In this document: one piece after another, positions 1 through 55,378 of the stretch
How the letters are laid out: each line of letters opens with the position of its first letter
Numbering within the stretch: the first letter of the stretch is position 1
Source: Corallium rubrum
Taxonomy: Eukaryota > Cnidaria > Anthozoa > Scleralcyonacea > Coralliidae
Assembly: GCA_964035015.1 (NCBI GenBank)
Contig: OZ036010.1
Span: forward strand, 11,600,286 to 11,664,285
Reading direction: 5' to 3'
Length of the DNA stretch: 64,000 bases
The notes under the pieces: generated by a model
What the model was told of the DNA's origin: nothing
What the model saw: the letters and a program-made list of their open reading frames with translations, nothing else
Database searches by the model: none
Position numbers and translations under genes: made by a program

Positions 1-98
1 ACATGAACCTTTAACATTTTCAATTAGTATAGTTAGTTACGTCTGCCTGCGCAAGAATACTGACAATTTTATGTGAACTGCTATAATATAAAGTATAG

Positions 99-99
<1 letters not shown>

Positions 100-129
<30 letters not shown>

Positions 130-177
130 CGTGGTTCGAATCCCGTCAGGGATACTCAGACATTTTTCTGAGTATAA

Positions 178-247
<70 letters not shown>

Positions 248-343
248 GTGGTTTGAATCCCGTCAGGGATACTCAGACATTTTTCTGAGTATAAAGCTTG
301 AGAACATATTTTACTCACATTACACCAAGCTACAATTTCAACT

Positions 344-414
<71 letters not shown>

Positions 415-510
415 GTGGTTCGAATCCCGTCAGGGATACTCAGACATTTTTCTGAGTATAAAGCTTGAGAACATATTTTACTCACATTACACCAAGCTAC
501 AATTTCAACT

Positions 511-586
<76 letters not shown>

Positions 587-641
587 TAGATATAGATATA
601 TATATATACATGTATATATATATATATATATATACCTATAT
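100..641. repeat. AT-dinucleotide arrays interleaved with tRNA-like B-box segments
   Basis: Four long (AT)n runs (about 101-129, 181-246, 347-412, 513-640) alternate with three nearly identical unique segments that begin GTGGTTCGAATCCCGTC. That motif matches a tRNA B box (GGTTCGAATCC). It is followed by an imperfect hairpin around ACTCAGACATTTTTCTGAGT. Two of the segments also share a longer ~100-bp tail. The whole is a higher-order tandem repeat of AT array plus SINE-like 3' piece. No complete tRNA cloverleaf is visible. Confidence 0.8.
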
Positions 642-1740
642 AGCAACTGGTGCATGGTCAAAAATAGGGCGAAATGCCCTTTGTTGTTAATTCTACGGAA
701 GCAGGAAAACCGGAGAAGCCGGCGAAAAACTAACGAAGCACAGGAGAGATCAACTACAACTCTACTCACATGAGTTCATGCACCCATCCAAGTATACTAA
801 CCCCGTATAACTATATAACATATGTATGTGTGCGTGTGCATGTTTATGTTTTAATATTACAAGTTGTATTGCCGACGCTTAATTCGCCGGTGATTACGAA
901 AAACACTGCAAACTCTTTCTCTAATTTCCTAAATGCTAATCCGAATGAGCCACATGCAGGCTTAAAAAAAGCGGGAAAACAACAATTAAGAACTAACTAA
1001 ACAGAGGTTGACAGAACGATGAAGACAAAAGCGCCATCAGTAAATTTAAGATAATTAACATCTTTCTAGAATCATGGTCACAAATCAGGCAGATATTTAT
1101 TACGAATCGCCAAAATAGAACAAAAGAATACGATTTGTTTCATTGAAATGAATAAAGATTATATTTTGAGAAAGACATTTCTGGATGGCTTGTCGGCAAT
1201 TAGCCTATTTATATATCCGTTTTCGAAACGTTGCTAAAAGCTGTAAGACTGTAACCGTATGTGATTAGATATCACTACATGGTTAAATAAAGTGTCCTCT
1301 AGAATAAAAACCACGAAGTTGCGGTCAGCTCGTTTAAAGAAATGAAACCTTATCTCTCGGTTAATTAGACCATGAATCTTAAATGGGGGCGAAATCGTTA
1401 TTTCAAGGTTAATTGCACTACGAGGTTGTCGAATGAAAGCAGTGTGCGCATGCACGTTATTTTGTTGAAGCAATCAATTATCACTATATTCAACACGGGA
1501 TTTTTGTTCAAGTTGTGTCGACAGAGCGTGGCCGTCAAGCTCCACCTAGAACAATAGCATTGCTCTATACGAGGATCTTGTTAAATCTTCAACCTGCATT
1601 TTATAGGCTTTATAAAGAGTGTGTCCGGTGCCGAGAACGAACTTATTAAACTTAATTAATACGAAAGAGGTTGTCCTGTTTCACCTGGCTAGTACAAGAT
1701 GTCAAATAACGATTAATATTTAAGTGTTCGATATTCGAAC
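642..1740. other. no gene recognised
   Basis: Mixed AT-rich sequence. Short open frames on both strands lack similarity that I recognise, and no repeat or splice-supported exon was seen. Confidence 0.5.
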
Positions 1741-1990
1741 GTCACAGTCCGAGAGTCGGTGCGTATTCGGGCTCTGTATAGCCAACGGGTCGGATCGTCG
1801 CTTTTAAAGCGACAAAAACGCCTGTGGCTTATGTAGTTGTATACATAGTTTTCTGAAAATGGCGCAAGGAATACGGTTGGCTGTGGCGAGGTTGTACTAC
1901 TTTGACGAATTAAGGAGCCTCGTGTAGCTGAAGGGAAAGATTGGAATTAAAAGCGCTGTGGTTAGCCCGAAAAAAACTCACGCTGCTTCG
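1741..1990 (+). promoter_or_regulatory. putative promoter/5' UTR of the kinase gene, with an upstream ORF
   Basis: This segment is richer in CpG than its surroundings (for example around 1741-1830) and lies immediately upstream of the proposed first coding exon. An ATG at 1859 in a good context (AAAATGG) opens a 22-codon frame that stops at TAG 1925-1927. It is in the same frame as the proposed kinase start but separated from it by the stop, so it would act as an upstream ORF. No TATA box or initiator could be assigned. The call is inference from position and composition. Confidence 0.3.
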
Positions 1991-43014
<41,024 letters not shown>

Positions 43015-43430
43015 ATAAATATATACATGTATCGTAAATGACTATAGTCTGAGGTCTATACGAGGGCAGAATATATATATGATATATTTGTATAAAAATG
43101 TTACAGAGCAATGCCTTCTGGCCAAATCTTAGGCTTAAAATGTTACAATTTTTCTTTTTTAATGTCTAAGTAATGCTTGTTATTATACAGTATATATCTC
43201 CTATTTAAAATTGAATTTTACTTGTAAATAAGTACAGTTCTATCAGATGCCAAAATTGTGAAATATGTGTTGAGACTAGCTATGATTCTTTAATTATTTA
43301 GGTGTCTATAATGTAAAAAATTTCGACCGAACAGAATTAACATGCAGCTCGTGATATAATGGACCTTTCACCAATAGCGGCGCCATCTTGAATTCGCAAT
43401 GTATTGTGGTCTATCCAGGGTAACAAGCTT

Positions 43431-43714
43431 AATTAAAAAGGTGATTGTTTAGTGTGGAGACACAATGCGGTAAATTTATCTTTATAAACACTTTCGTGGC
43501 AACAATGTCTAAATATGAACGTTGTAATATTAGTGAAAGTAATAATGTTTGGACGTATAAGGATACATTTGTCATGAATCTATCCTTATACGTCCGAGAA
43601 TTATTGCTTTTACCAATATCACAACGATCATATTTAGACATTGTTGCCACGAAAGTGTTTATAAAGAAAAATGTACCTCATTGTGTCTCAACACTACGCA
43701 ATCACCTTTTTAAC
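43431..43714. repeat. long hairpin repeat, ~140-bp arms
   Basis: TTAAAAAGGTGATTGTTTAG...CACTTTCGTGGCAACAATGT and its complement meet near 43572 with few mismatches. Frames on both strands are mirror images of each other. Confidence 0.85.
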
Positions 43715-43724
43715 TAAGTTTGTA

Positions 43725-44007
43725 ACCTCGTACCCAGGCTATTTGTAGGGAACTGGGCCAAGATGGCGAATAAAAACAAAATGGTGGAGGCTAGTTCAAA
43801 ATGCGCAGTATATTGCGCATATTTTTTAACTGGAACTCAGTCCTTTACACAGTGATTATACCTAATTACACCTAATTATTGCATGATTTAAAATATAATT
43901 TCCCACGCCGTGGGCAAGACCAACCTGACAAGGCCAAAATACAATTTAAAAAAACCCAAACGAAATCAAACTATTTTGTTTTTATTCGCCATCTTGGCCC
44001 GGTTCCC

Positions 44008-44069
<62 letters not shown>

Positions 44070-44105
44070 CATTTAAGATGGCGTCTCTATTGGTGAAAAG
44101 GCCCA
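43725..44105. repeat. inverted repeat with (AT)n loop
   Basis: GGGCCAAGATGGCGAATAAA (about 43757) is inverted at 43977-44003. (AT)n occupies 44011-44065. Confidence 0.6.
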
Positions 44106-44194
44106 TTTGGCGTGTACTTTCCGAGATATTTTAGAGTCGCCTTCACGTTTTGTAGACGTTCGTCAATCCCAAATGTTCAGAATGAAATATTTCT

Positions 44195-44290
44195 GAGTAT
44201 CAGACAAGGGTCGAACCAGCACTTAGCAGCTAAAACTTATGGGTTCGAATCCCAGTCGGGACAAGTAAAGTAGTAAAGTATATTTACAAT
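44195..44290 (+). mobile_element. tRNA-like SINE 3' fragment
   Basis: GGGTTCGAATCCCAGTCGGG is a B-box-like motif without an adjacent A box or acceptor stem. Confidence 0.45.
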
Positions 44291-44816
44291 GAGGATGAAA
44301 GGCGTTTGTGGTTTGTAAAAATCTCATCTCGTTCAAGATATGTTCACGTTTCACGTTACATTGAGTCATGACAGTGATGACATCGCTCTATATATATGAA
44401 GCTACACAAACCTTTCTGTATGAGATATATAAATCCGCATCCCCTTCTAATTCTGTACGTTTGACTTGCTGGAATGTTCTTTTCGTCCTTTCATTCAGGC
44501 CTGTCTCCCAACAAAACACAGTTATATACTTGGCTATACTTTCACAAAGTTTATCATCAAACATCATGGTTTCTTTTGTTGGGCGATAGAACTTCCATGT
44601 GCATATCACAGTGACACGAGTTATGTCCTTCGGAACTGAAATTCAAATTTGTTATTCAGATTTTATTCAGATACTTTAGCTTGGTTTTCCCTAGAGGAAA
44701 AAAGCATATGCCAGAATATGGGATAAAACAAAGGAATGGAACTCCTATAGGAACCAAGCTTGGACATATCATGCTACTGACAGATATGAGGAGGGTCAGC
44801 CCTCTAGCTAGTATTT

Positions 44817-45601
44817 GGGGACGATTACATGAACAGGGCTAGCCCGCTTTATATATAAAACGCATGTTTTTTAATATTTCGATTACATGGCAAGCGTGTA
44901 ATCGTTTTCATTCCGGTAAACCGGGCTGAAAAACTGTTGAACTCGCTTCAATACGCGTTCGTTTGCTTGACTGTGTGAATAAATAGTGCTGAAAGGAACT
45001 GAAATAGAACATCAAAACGTTGTTTGTGTTTTCGCGATCATGGCGAAAATTTAATAAATTAATTAGTCTTCGCGAAGATGGTTTCATAGGTTAATTAGCT
45101 AAGACTATAGCAATCTTTTTATTAACGATGGACTTACAAAATAAATAATAGACTAATTAGTATAAAACTGAAGTAAAACTATAAGGCCTAGGTCAAACGT
45201 CGCTCTTCTCATGCGCCGAACCTAATGAAAATGATCTAAATCCTTTGTTTATGCTCATTTGCATTAGGTTCGCCGCATGAGAAGAGCGACGTTTGACTTA
45301 GGCCTATAATTAAGGCGGTTTTCCACTAGGCGACATTTGTCGACCGACTCGACATTTTTCTTTTGTCTTGGTTCATTAGTTCCACTCGAGAGCTTGCGAG
45401 ACAAAAGAAAATGTCGCTTCGCGCAACATTTTTCGCCTAGTGGAAAACCGCCTTTACGTAATTATATTTACTGCGAATTTCGGCCTGAAATCATCCCGGC
45501 TTACCGGGCTATCCCGCTCCATGTAATCGTTTCGTAAACTCATCCCGGTTAACCTGGCTAGTCAGGTAAACCGGGCCAGCCCGGTCATGTCAATCGCCCC
45601 C
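44817..45601. mobile_element. TIR element with GGGGACGATTACATG ends and two nested MITEs
   Basis: Ends GGGGACGATTACATGAACAG with GGGCTAGCCCG and complement. Inside are the GTCAAACGTCGCTC palindrome (45182-45306) and an AAGGCGGTTTTCCACTAGGC hairpin (45312-45454). Confidence 0.8.
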
Positions 45602-46409
45602 TTAGGTGCTGATTAGATGAGCATTCCTCTTGAATTAATGTTTAGATTTGTTCTTCTTTGTAAATTTTGTTTATACGAGTTTTAAAACCACAGTCAGACC
45701 CTAATCAATCGCGTGAGCCAAGTTAATTAACCGGGCTAGCCCGCCCTAGATCTAGAAGGGCTAGCAAATCGCGCGAAGCTCACTATTGGTGGTTTGCAAT
45801 CAATCTTTGAGGTTTAAAAGACAAAGAAACAGCGGCCATGTTGGAGGAAAAGATACTCCAAATACAATAGCTGCTAATGAGATTCTTTTGTTAAAGTTCC
45901 TCCAACATGGCCGCCATGACGTCAAATACAAACCTAGCCCTGTAAACAGACTGTCTTTTGGGGGTGGGGTGGGGGTGGCTTTGGGAGGAGAGAACTCGCA
46001 TAAGGTGACTGCATGGACCTCTAGGGATAACAGTTTGGATATAACTGATAGAGTTACCCAGTATAAGTATAGTTAGTTTAGTAGAGGTGTTACACGCTGC
46101 AACTAGTCGTGTTGCGTTGCAAAAAGTAGAAACTGCTTTACTTTTTTTCTGCAACTTGAACGCAGTTTTTGTTGTTGCGAGACTAGTTCCAAACATGGGC
46201 TGTCACACCTCGGTTACACGAGGCATTGAGGCCTAAACAAAATTGCCTCGTGTAACATGACCTTTATAGGGGGGGGGAGGGGTTATATCGAGAGGACCAG
46301 CCCTCCTGAGAATTTATCTCGTGTTTATCATTCATGATCTTTGTTCTCTTATAAATGCACGGAGCCCAGCCAATCAGAGCGCGCGTAGAGGACAGCTTAT
46401 TATATATAT

Positions 46410-48282
<1,873 letters not shown>

Positions 48283-48284
48283 GG

Positions 48285-48890
48285 ATTAGTTGTAGTGGAA
48301 TAGGTACTGCCCCAAGCAACAATGCCATATGTTAAATAGGGATAGATTAATGAATAATACAAATTAGTAAGAACGTTCATGTTAGCACAATATGATACGT
48401 TGCATAACATGAGGTTTCCAACTTAAATGACTGTCCATTAGAATGCCCAAATACCCAATGGTTTGCTCTTCCTGTAAATTTTGTTCATTTAGTTTGAATT
48501 TTACACATGAAAACGAGTTCATAAGGGCTAATTTATGTGTATATAAAAGAATTTTAATTCACTAATAAATTTACATAATTTAAATGAATGTTAAAATTCT
48601 TTTCTAGAATTACTAAACTTTTGTTGCTATAGAATAGGTTCGAATCATCAGCGAATAGATGAAAGTCAAAAAGAGTGGAGCTATTATGAAAGTCATTTAT
48701 ATATAAAAGCAAAAAGCAAAGGTCCTAAGACACTGCCTTGTGGCACTCCACATCTAATTGACATTTCCTCGGATTTGACATTACCAACAGAAACAAATTG
48801 CTTTCTATCTAGAAGATAGAAAACAAACCAGTCTTTAACCACACCTCTAATTCCATCCTGTTCCTGTTCAAGTTTATATAATAGAATAGA
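48285..48890 (-). pseudogene. LINE reverse transcriptase fragment, copy B
   Basis: Read on the minus strand: GIRGVVKDWFVFYLLDRKQF, then the RT motif GVPQGSVLGPLLF, a FADDSN catalytic motif (near 48655) and IYPYLTYGIVAWGS. Several stops and frameshifts. CR1/L2-like LINE, dead. Confidence 0.8.
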
Positions 48891-49079
48891 ATAATAAAAT
48901 AACGGGGTCACAATCACATAAAAGTGCTTTTCATTGGAGCCGTGTGATGAAAACAATAAATTACAGATTACATTAATAAATACATACATAACAAGAATAC
49001 AGAATCGACTACATTAACTAATCATAATAAGATAATATTTACATAAAACGATAGTAGGTTGTGAGATTATATGAAGGAT

Positions 49080-50225
49080 TTAAATTCAAAAATAGATTGA
49101 GCTACTTTTGCTTCATCACATCACGGAGGCTGTTCCATGCAACAGCCCCACGGAAACCAAAGGTTTTTTTTTTCGAGCCTCAGTTAACGGCCTTGGTTGG
49201 ATAAACTCTATGTATGTTGTAGCCAGATGAATTATCTTTCTTCCAGTATATTTGATAGCTTCTACAGTGGTTTATTTCTTGGGACGAAAATATTATGGCT
49301 AGAGCCACGAAGATTATGTGAATGAACTTTGTTGGTATAACAAAATTTTTCTGATAGATAAGCTAGAACCATCCTGTTGATTGTCTTGTACATGAGGGTT
49401 TTTAAGTGCTGAGAAGGTCTGGCCTCTAGACTAGTCCAATTTAATTCAGATAATAGTTCAGTTGACCTGACGCTATAATCAGCCCCTTTGATAATTCGTG
49501 CTACTCTGTTTTGCAATTGTTCAAGCTTAAATGCAAGACCTTTACCCAGATTACTCCAAACACTGTCACAGTAATCAAAATGTGGTAGAAAATATGGACT
49601 TATAAATTTGAATCATCGTGGCTTGGGGGAGGTGTGGTTTGAGTCTCCTCAATGCTCCAATTGCCTTAGGAACCTTAGACACTATATTAATCGTATGAGC
49701 CTCCCAAGATAAAAGTTCGTCAAGTTCTAAACCTAAACATTTGTAGGTCTTAGCACGAGAAATTTTGTCATCATCAATAGTGATATCTGGTTCGTCGGAT
49801 ATAGCTGAAAGTTTATGTCGAGTGGCAATAAACATACACTTACTTTTGAGAGCATTGAGGCTTAGTTAAGTCTTTACGCATAACATTGAAAAGGAGTTCC
49901 GGGTCTGGGGCTGCATATGTTAAATTAGTATCATCTGCATACAATCGCCCATCAGAAATAAGGTTGCAATTAGGTAAATCATTGATATACAATAGAATAT
50001 TGCGTAGAATAATAGAATATTGTGGTTGACAGTATCAAATGCCTTACTAAAGTCTAAAAAGATTCCACAAGAGTAAACATTAGCTTCTACAGCTTTTTGC
50101 TTTTTATCAGTAATAGATAAAATAGCTAAAAGGGTAGAATGCTTAGCTCGAAAGTCAAATTTTGTTGTTGTATAGTATATTAGTTTATCAATAATTTTTA
50201 TGAGTCGACGATATATCAATTTTTC
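49080..50225 (-). pseudogene. LINE reverse transcriptase, copy A, internally deleted
   Basis: The minus strand reads KFDFRAKHSTLLAILS, FLDFSKAFDTVNHNILL (motif A), then directly LPNCNLISDGRLYADDTNLT (motif C, YADD), TYKCLGLELDELLSWEAH, QNRVARIIKGADYSVRSTEL and GFRGAVAWNSL. The stretch with GVPQGS (motif B) is missing between motifs A and C. Frameshifts separate the pieces. Confidence 0.85.
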
Positions 50226-50599
50226 AGCGACATATTTTGGAAAAGCCGTGAAAGGACTGGACGGGTCCTTTTAGCCGAAACCCTGGAATACTGACTGGCA
50301 ACGCATTCTGGTAGTTGTAGTCACCCAACGCCATCTCACGTCATTGTGCAAATAAATGGTCTATTAATACACATGAAACAAAAATTAAATATCTCAACGA
50401 CGAAACAAAAAACTGAAAATTTTATTAAAATAGCAAACTAGAAGAGTAAAAAAGACACAGAAAAATTACAAAAGACCATCTATAAGCATGATTTTATTTG
50501 ATTTTTATCTATTTACAAACTTTGCCACAAGTGCAAGGAAAACCAACAGAGCTACATTGCTGATTATGTGGTGCTCGCTAAGTAATGGATGTAATATAT

Positions 50600-50740
50600 C
50601 ATACACTTGGAGGAGTGTTTCATCAGGATATCCAAACAATGAGACGTTTGTTGAAAACCGAGGCGAAGAGGAGGTTTTTGAACAAACTTCGAAGTGTTTG
50701 GATATCCTGATGAAACACTCCTCCGAGTGTATGATATAGC
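50600..50740. repeat. hairpin repeat related to 4516-5095
   Basis: Arms CACTTGGAGGAGTGTTTCAT...GATATCCAAACA and complement. Downstream CTCATGAATTATTAATGAGT also occurs at 4780 and 5070. Confidence 0.75.
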
Positions 50741-50934
50741 ATCTCAAACAAATCAGTATTAAAAGAGAAAATCAAAGTAAAAGTTTGCGTAATTTATGTA
50801 ATTTCTTCCTCCGATATCCAAACCACAGACACAGTACTGATTTCCTTCGAGTTTTCCTCATGAATTATTAATGAGTTTGAGATATACATATACTTATTTG
50901 GAGTTGTTTTATCTGCAGCTTAGTAATAACAAAA

Positions 50935-51690
50935 AAATTTAAAGTGCCTATGCACTTACAATGACAAAGTAACATCTTTTGTAGAATTTCGTTTCCTTGC
51001 TGCATTCTTGAGATATTCAGGTTTGTCTGATATGCAAATGTCATACTTATGACATCACGCTGTATAATGACTTTTTAAGAAAAGTATGATTTTCTATGAG
51101 AGTACTTATCGAAAGTACTTAATAAAAATTTGCACTTGCATGTATGTAGCCATGACTGGTCACTAAACGTGTGTAGCTGGTGTTTAAAATATTTGGACCA
51201 TCTTAAAATTCATGCTCTTTCAAAAAGTCATTATCCAGTGATGGCATAAGTATGACATTTGCATATCAAACAAACTTGAATATCTCAAGAATGAAGCAAG
51301 GGAACGAAATTCTACGAAAGATGTTACTTCGTCATTTTATTAAAGGTGATGTACAGTCCGTTCTGCGCATGTCCGCCATGGAGTCCCCCGAAACATGACA
51401 TTCGTAGATAATTACATGAAGTACTCCGCTCAATGTAAACCGTTAGGAGCAACATGGCAGAAAACCAAGTGATTCGGCGAGGGTATCTCTTCAGATTTGT
51501 TCTATTTCTTCTGAAAATGTTTTGTTTTGGGTACAAGTAATGAAGAGGAAGTAAGAAAAGCTTACAATCTTGAATAAGGTATCAGTATATTTTTTGTAAA
51601 TAAAGATGTAAACATTAGTTTCGTACATGCGCAGAACGGACTGTACGTCACCTTTAAGTGCTCTTTCAAATGTAATCATGAAAAATTGCA
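50935..51690. mobile_element. family X MITE, copy 3, interrupted by a TTAA-site MITE
   Basis: The outer arms (GTAACATCTTTTGTAGAATTTC and complement) resemble family X. An element with ends AAAGGTGATGTACAGTCCGT and complement (about 51341-51656) is inserted beside TTAA. Confidence 0.75.
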
Positions 51691-51825
51691 ATCACAAACT
51701 TTGAGTTACTGTAGTTTATAGCTCAAAGACTATGCAGAGATTTGCTTGAAATTTTTAGTGAATGCTCCTTTCATGCTAATCTCTGTTCAAAACCGCTAAA
51801 AGGTTTTTCGCTTCACAGTTACTTT

Positions 51826-52310
51826 AAAGTGTATATGAAACTAAAATTAAGTCTGTCTTATTTGAAAGAACTCTTAAAATAATGGGGAATATCAATTAAC
51901 AGCTTTTTCATATTTTACTTAGTTCTTGAGATATTTAGACTTATGAGATAACTTATGGTTCGTTTTTTCACTAATTAACATATTCGAAAATCGTGAATAT
52001 TTTTAAGATTATTGAACAAAATCACTTGAAACTTTGCATATTGCTACAGTTCATGCAACTAAACAAGAAAGACAAGTTACAAGTGATTTTGATCAATAAT
52101 ATTAAAAATATTCACGATTTTCGAATATGTTAATTAGAAAAAGACGAACCAAAAGTTATCTCATTTGAATATCACATAAGTCTAAATATCTCAAGAACTA
52201 AGTAAAATATGAAAAAGCTGTAAATTGATATTCCCTATTATTTTAAGAGTTCTTTCAAATAAGACAAACTTAATTTTCGTTTCATATACACTTTAAAGTG
52301 ATAACGCACT
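51826..52310. mobile_element. family X MITE, copy 4
   Basis: Arms AAAGTGTATATGAAACTAAA...TTAGTTCTTGAGATATTTAG and complement, about 215 bp each and nearly perfect. Confidence 0.85.
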
Positions 52311-52513
52311 GCTGCTCGTGTTTTAAATATTACATAAAAAAAAAATATTTTGGTTCACCGATAAAAGCCTCGCCCTAGCATGGATGTGAACAAAACATAT
52401 TTATATTTAATTTTTGTCAGTTATTGTTAATCTTAATACAAGTTTTAGCAAGACTAAAAATAAATAAAAGGAAAAATGTATAAGGTAGATACTTTTACCT
52501 TTACATTACTAAT

Positions 52514-52733
52514 TTAATAACGTCTTTTGCTGAACAGCCAGTGAATTATAATAGGATTAATGATGGTAAGAAGACAGACCAACGTCGTTCTCCATGAACT
52601 ATTTGATTGTCTCTCTTGTACTTTCTTCTCCAGCCATGCCACACGCTTATTCAGACGTACTATTTCAGTTTGTAGTCTGAGATCTGAAATATCATCATCA
52701 CTTTCTGCTTCCTGACTAGCGGCTGGAAACAGT
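52514..52733 (-). CDS. terminal exon of a probable tail-anchored membrane protein
   Basis: On the minus strand an acceptor (TATATTTTTAG) at 52734-52735 opens a 220-nt frame to TAA at 52514. It encodes an acidic stretch (AESDDDISDLRLQTE), a heptad-like coiled coil (IVRLNKRVAWLEKKVQERQS), a hydrophobic segment (TLVCLLTIINPIIIHWLF) and a short basic end SKRRY. Coiled coil, a single C-terminal transmembrane span and a basic tail are the layout of tail-anchored proteins such as ACBD4/5 or mitochondrial fission factor. I cannot decide between these. Upstream exons should lie at higher coordinates; none was identified. Confidence 0.5.
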
Positions 52734-54816
52734 CTAAAAATATAAAAATTACTTCCGTATTTATACCAGGATATGGAAATTAGTAAAGTTGACATTTTAC
52801 TCTGATAAAGGGCTCCGCTTGAAAGATCAGCATTTCGTTATCAAAACTATACTTCGTCTCGGTAGTTCACTACATTTTCACTTTGCTCTATGCAAACTCA
52901 ATCTCATACCGAGAGCTTGCGATCCTTTTGGTCATTACCAAGGAACGGAGGCTCTGCACTACTGATCTCAAATAATAGACTCATTATACTGGTAGAGCAT
53001 CTATTGTTTCGCGCGTGGCAAAAATTGAAGTCGGAAGTGAGGCTAAAAATCTCGCGGCGGCCATATCCGGTGGGACCCACAATATTGCTGAATCATAGTT
53101 TTCGCCTCTGGTTTTAAATGATCGGATTTTTTTTATCAGCTAGCATTTGTCAGATCACTGTTTAGAACTCCAGGTCAGGAAATGGAGTCCCTTTATGTTT
53201 TATACTGTCTTTCCCTCAATAAAGTGAGAATAAAGACAATGGAGTTAATGAGAGCCAGAAGATGTAAACTGAGTTAACTAGTAAATAGACTCGTAAATAT
53301 CGTCGCTCTATACTGTACAGTCTGTCAAGAAAAAGATGTAAAATCACGTGACTGACAAGTCTCCAAGTCTTGCAGATAATATTTTAAAGTTGAACCATGA
53401 TAGAAATGCCGTGTTTCAGTCGATGAGAACCGCAATCGGTCTCAGGTGGTTAGAAGTCCGAGAACATGGTGAGAGCGGCTGAAAAATTTACTGAACATGG
53501 TATGAATTCACTGAAGAAATTGGAGGACACTTCTGCTAAATTCAGCCAGTCTGTGGGGTGATCTGCTAAATTCCATGGCCAGTGGACTATTAAGGGGTGC
53601 AATTCCAATCAGAGAGCCAGTATAATGCAACTGATTGTCAAGGATGCGAAAATTCAAAAACTCCACTGCTATTTTGACGATCGATTTAGTATTTTTACAG
53701 TGGCTAATGTCGTTCTTACATTAACTATCCTTTTGTTATTAACAATTTATTATTTATTTATGCAATATCAATTATATTATTTAAGTTGGAATAATTAGGA
53801 AAATCTGACCATGGCTCAAGCCACACTCGCACTCCTCTAAATCCACTCCTGAGGCTGTTTTGGAAGGGCCAGAATGATTCTGGGAAGAATTTTTTTGCTA
53901 ATTTTGCTAGGCCTTCTCGTTTCCAGCCACTCCTCAGTCTCCCCAAGAACCCAAACCACAGAATAGTAATACAACCAGAAGTCCAACTCGAGTGAAAATT
54001 TGTCCCCAGTACTTTTGACCTTCCCACAACACTTGCTGGCAATAGAGGGAATTAACCATTAATTTAATTAGGTACTATTGAAAACATGTCTTGAGTTTCA
54101 TTAACCAAAAGACAAAAGCATGGAATGACCCAGACCACCTGGTGTTCTGCACCCAATTGCTCAAGCAACGCAAAGAGAAACAAAGATAACTTTTTTCCAA
54201 AACTGCCAGGAGAACTTGCCAGCCACATCCTACACGGCCATCCCAGAGTTCGAATTAACGGTGTGCAATGTACAATTTGCACATCGTTTTGGCCTAAATA
54301 GTGAAAATTGCATATCACTTTTCAAAACGATGTGAAAAAAAAAATCAGACTTGGGACTAATGAGCATTTATCTACATTTATAGGTAATGCATTGCCAATC
54401 TGTCATCTTATGATTTTGTAAAAAGTGCTTTTGCTTTGAATCCCTTTGAATCGGCTTTGATCTATTCTAACAGCATGTTGGTGAATCTTTGACATGGATA
54501 AAGTTCTTTTTATCTCAGGTGTGACGTGTCAGGTCAAGGTGTGATATTTTTAGCCGCCATGACAGGTGTGATTTTTTAGCTGTCACCAGGCCTTATGATA
54601 ATAATCAGATGTCCCATATTTGGCTTTAGTGCTTTTGTTTTGCTTTTCAAAAAAGCTGTTCAATCGAAATTGCTCTCTTTACTCCATGCTTTACTATGGT
54701 TTATTTATCAAAAGGCTGTACCAGCAAAGTAAACACTGTTGAGAAGTGTGTCTAGAGAAACGATGCTTACAGAATGGAGTTCACCGAAGCTGTTAATTTC
54801 AGAGACATATCCCAGG
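52734..54816. other. no gene recognised
   Basis: A ribozyme-like repeat fragment lies at 52797-52895 (see 4226-4426). The rest is unique-looking sequence with scattered short frames on the minus strand (53758-54318) lacking recognisable similarity. Some of it could be intron of the minus-strand gene. Confidence 0.4.
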
Positions 54817-55378
54817 TCGAGAATCTTGGCAAGATCTTGGCAAGATCTTGGCACGATCTTGGCACGATCTTGGCAAGATTTTTCAAAAATCCTGCATGAT
54901 CTTGCAGGATCTGGCAAGATCTTGGCAGGATCTTGGCACGATCTTGGCACGATCTTGGCAAGATCTTACAGGATCTTCCCAAGATCTTGCCAAGATCTTA
55001 CGGATGTTCCCAAGATCTTGGCATGATCTTACAAGATCTTGGCAAGAATTTGCAAGATCTTGGCAAGAATATGCAAGATCTTGCCAGGATCTTGGCAAGA
55101 AGTTGCAAGATCTTGGCAAGAATTTGCACGATCTTGCCAAGATCTTACAGGATCTTGGCAAGAATATACAAGATCTTGCCAGGATCTTGGCAAGAAGTTG
55201 CAAGATCTTGGCAAGAATTTGCACGATCTTGCCAAGATCTTACAGGATCTTGGCAAGAATATACAAGATCTTGCCAGGATCTTGGCAAGAAGTTGCAAGA
55301 TCTTGGCAAGAATATGCAAGATCTTGCCAGAATCTTACAGGATCTTGCAAGCAAGAATTTGCAAGATCTTCTAATTAA
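54817..55378. repeat. CAAGATCTTGG minisatellite (about 14-25-bp units)
   Basis: Some thirty degenerate units of AAGATCTTGGCAAGA(ATTTGC) alternate with complementary CAAGATCTTGCC units. Because each unit holds the palindrome CAAGATCTTG, both strands look alike. Frames reading RSWQDL/ARSCQ on several frames and both strands are a by-product. Confidence 0.95.

Noticed and set aside
43429..43717. Two mirror-image frames of 73 and 90 codons
   Set aside because: Product of a long hairpin; the same peptide appears on both strands.
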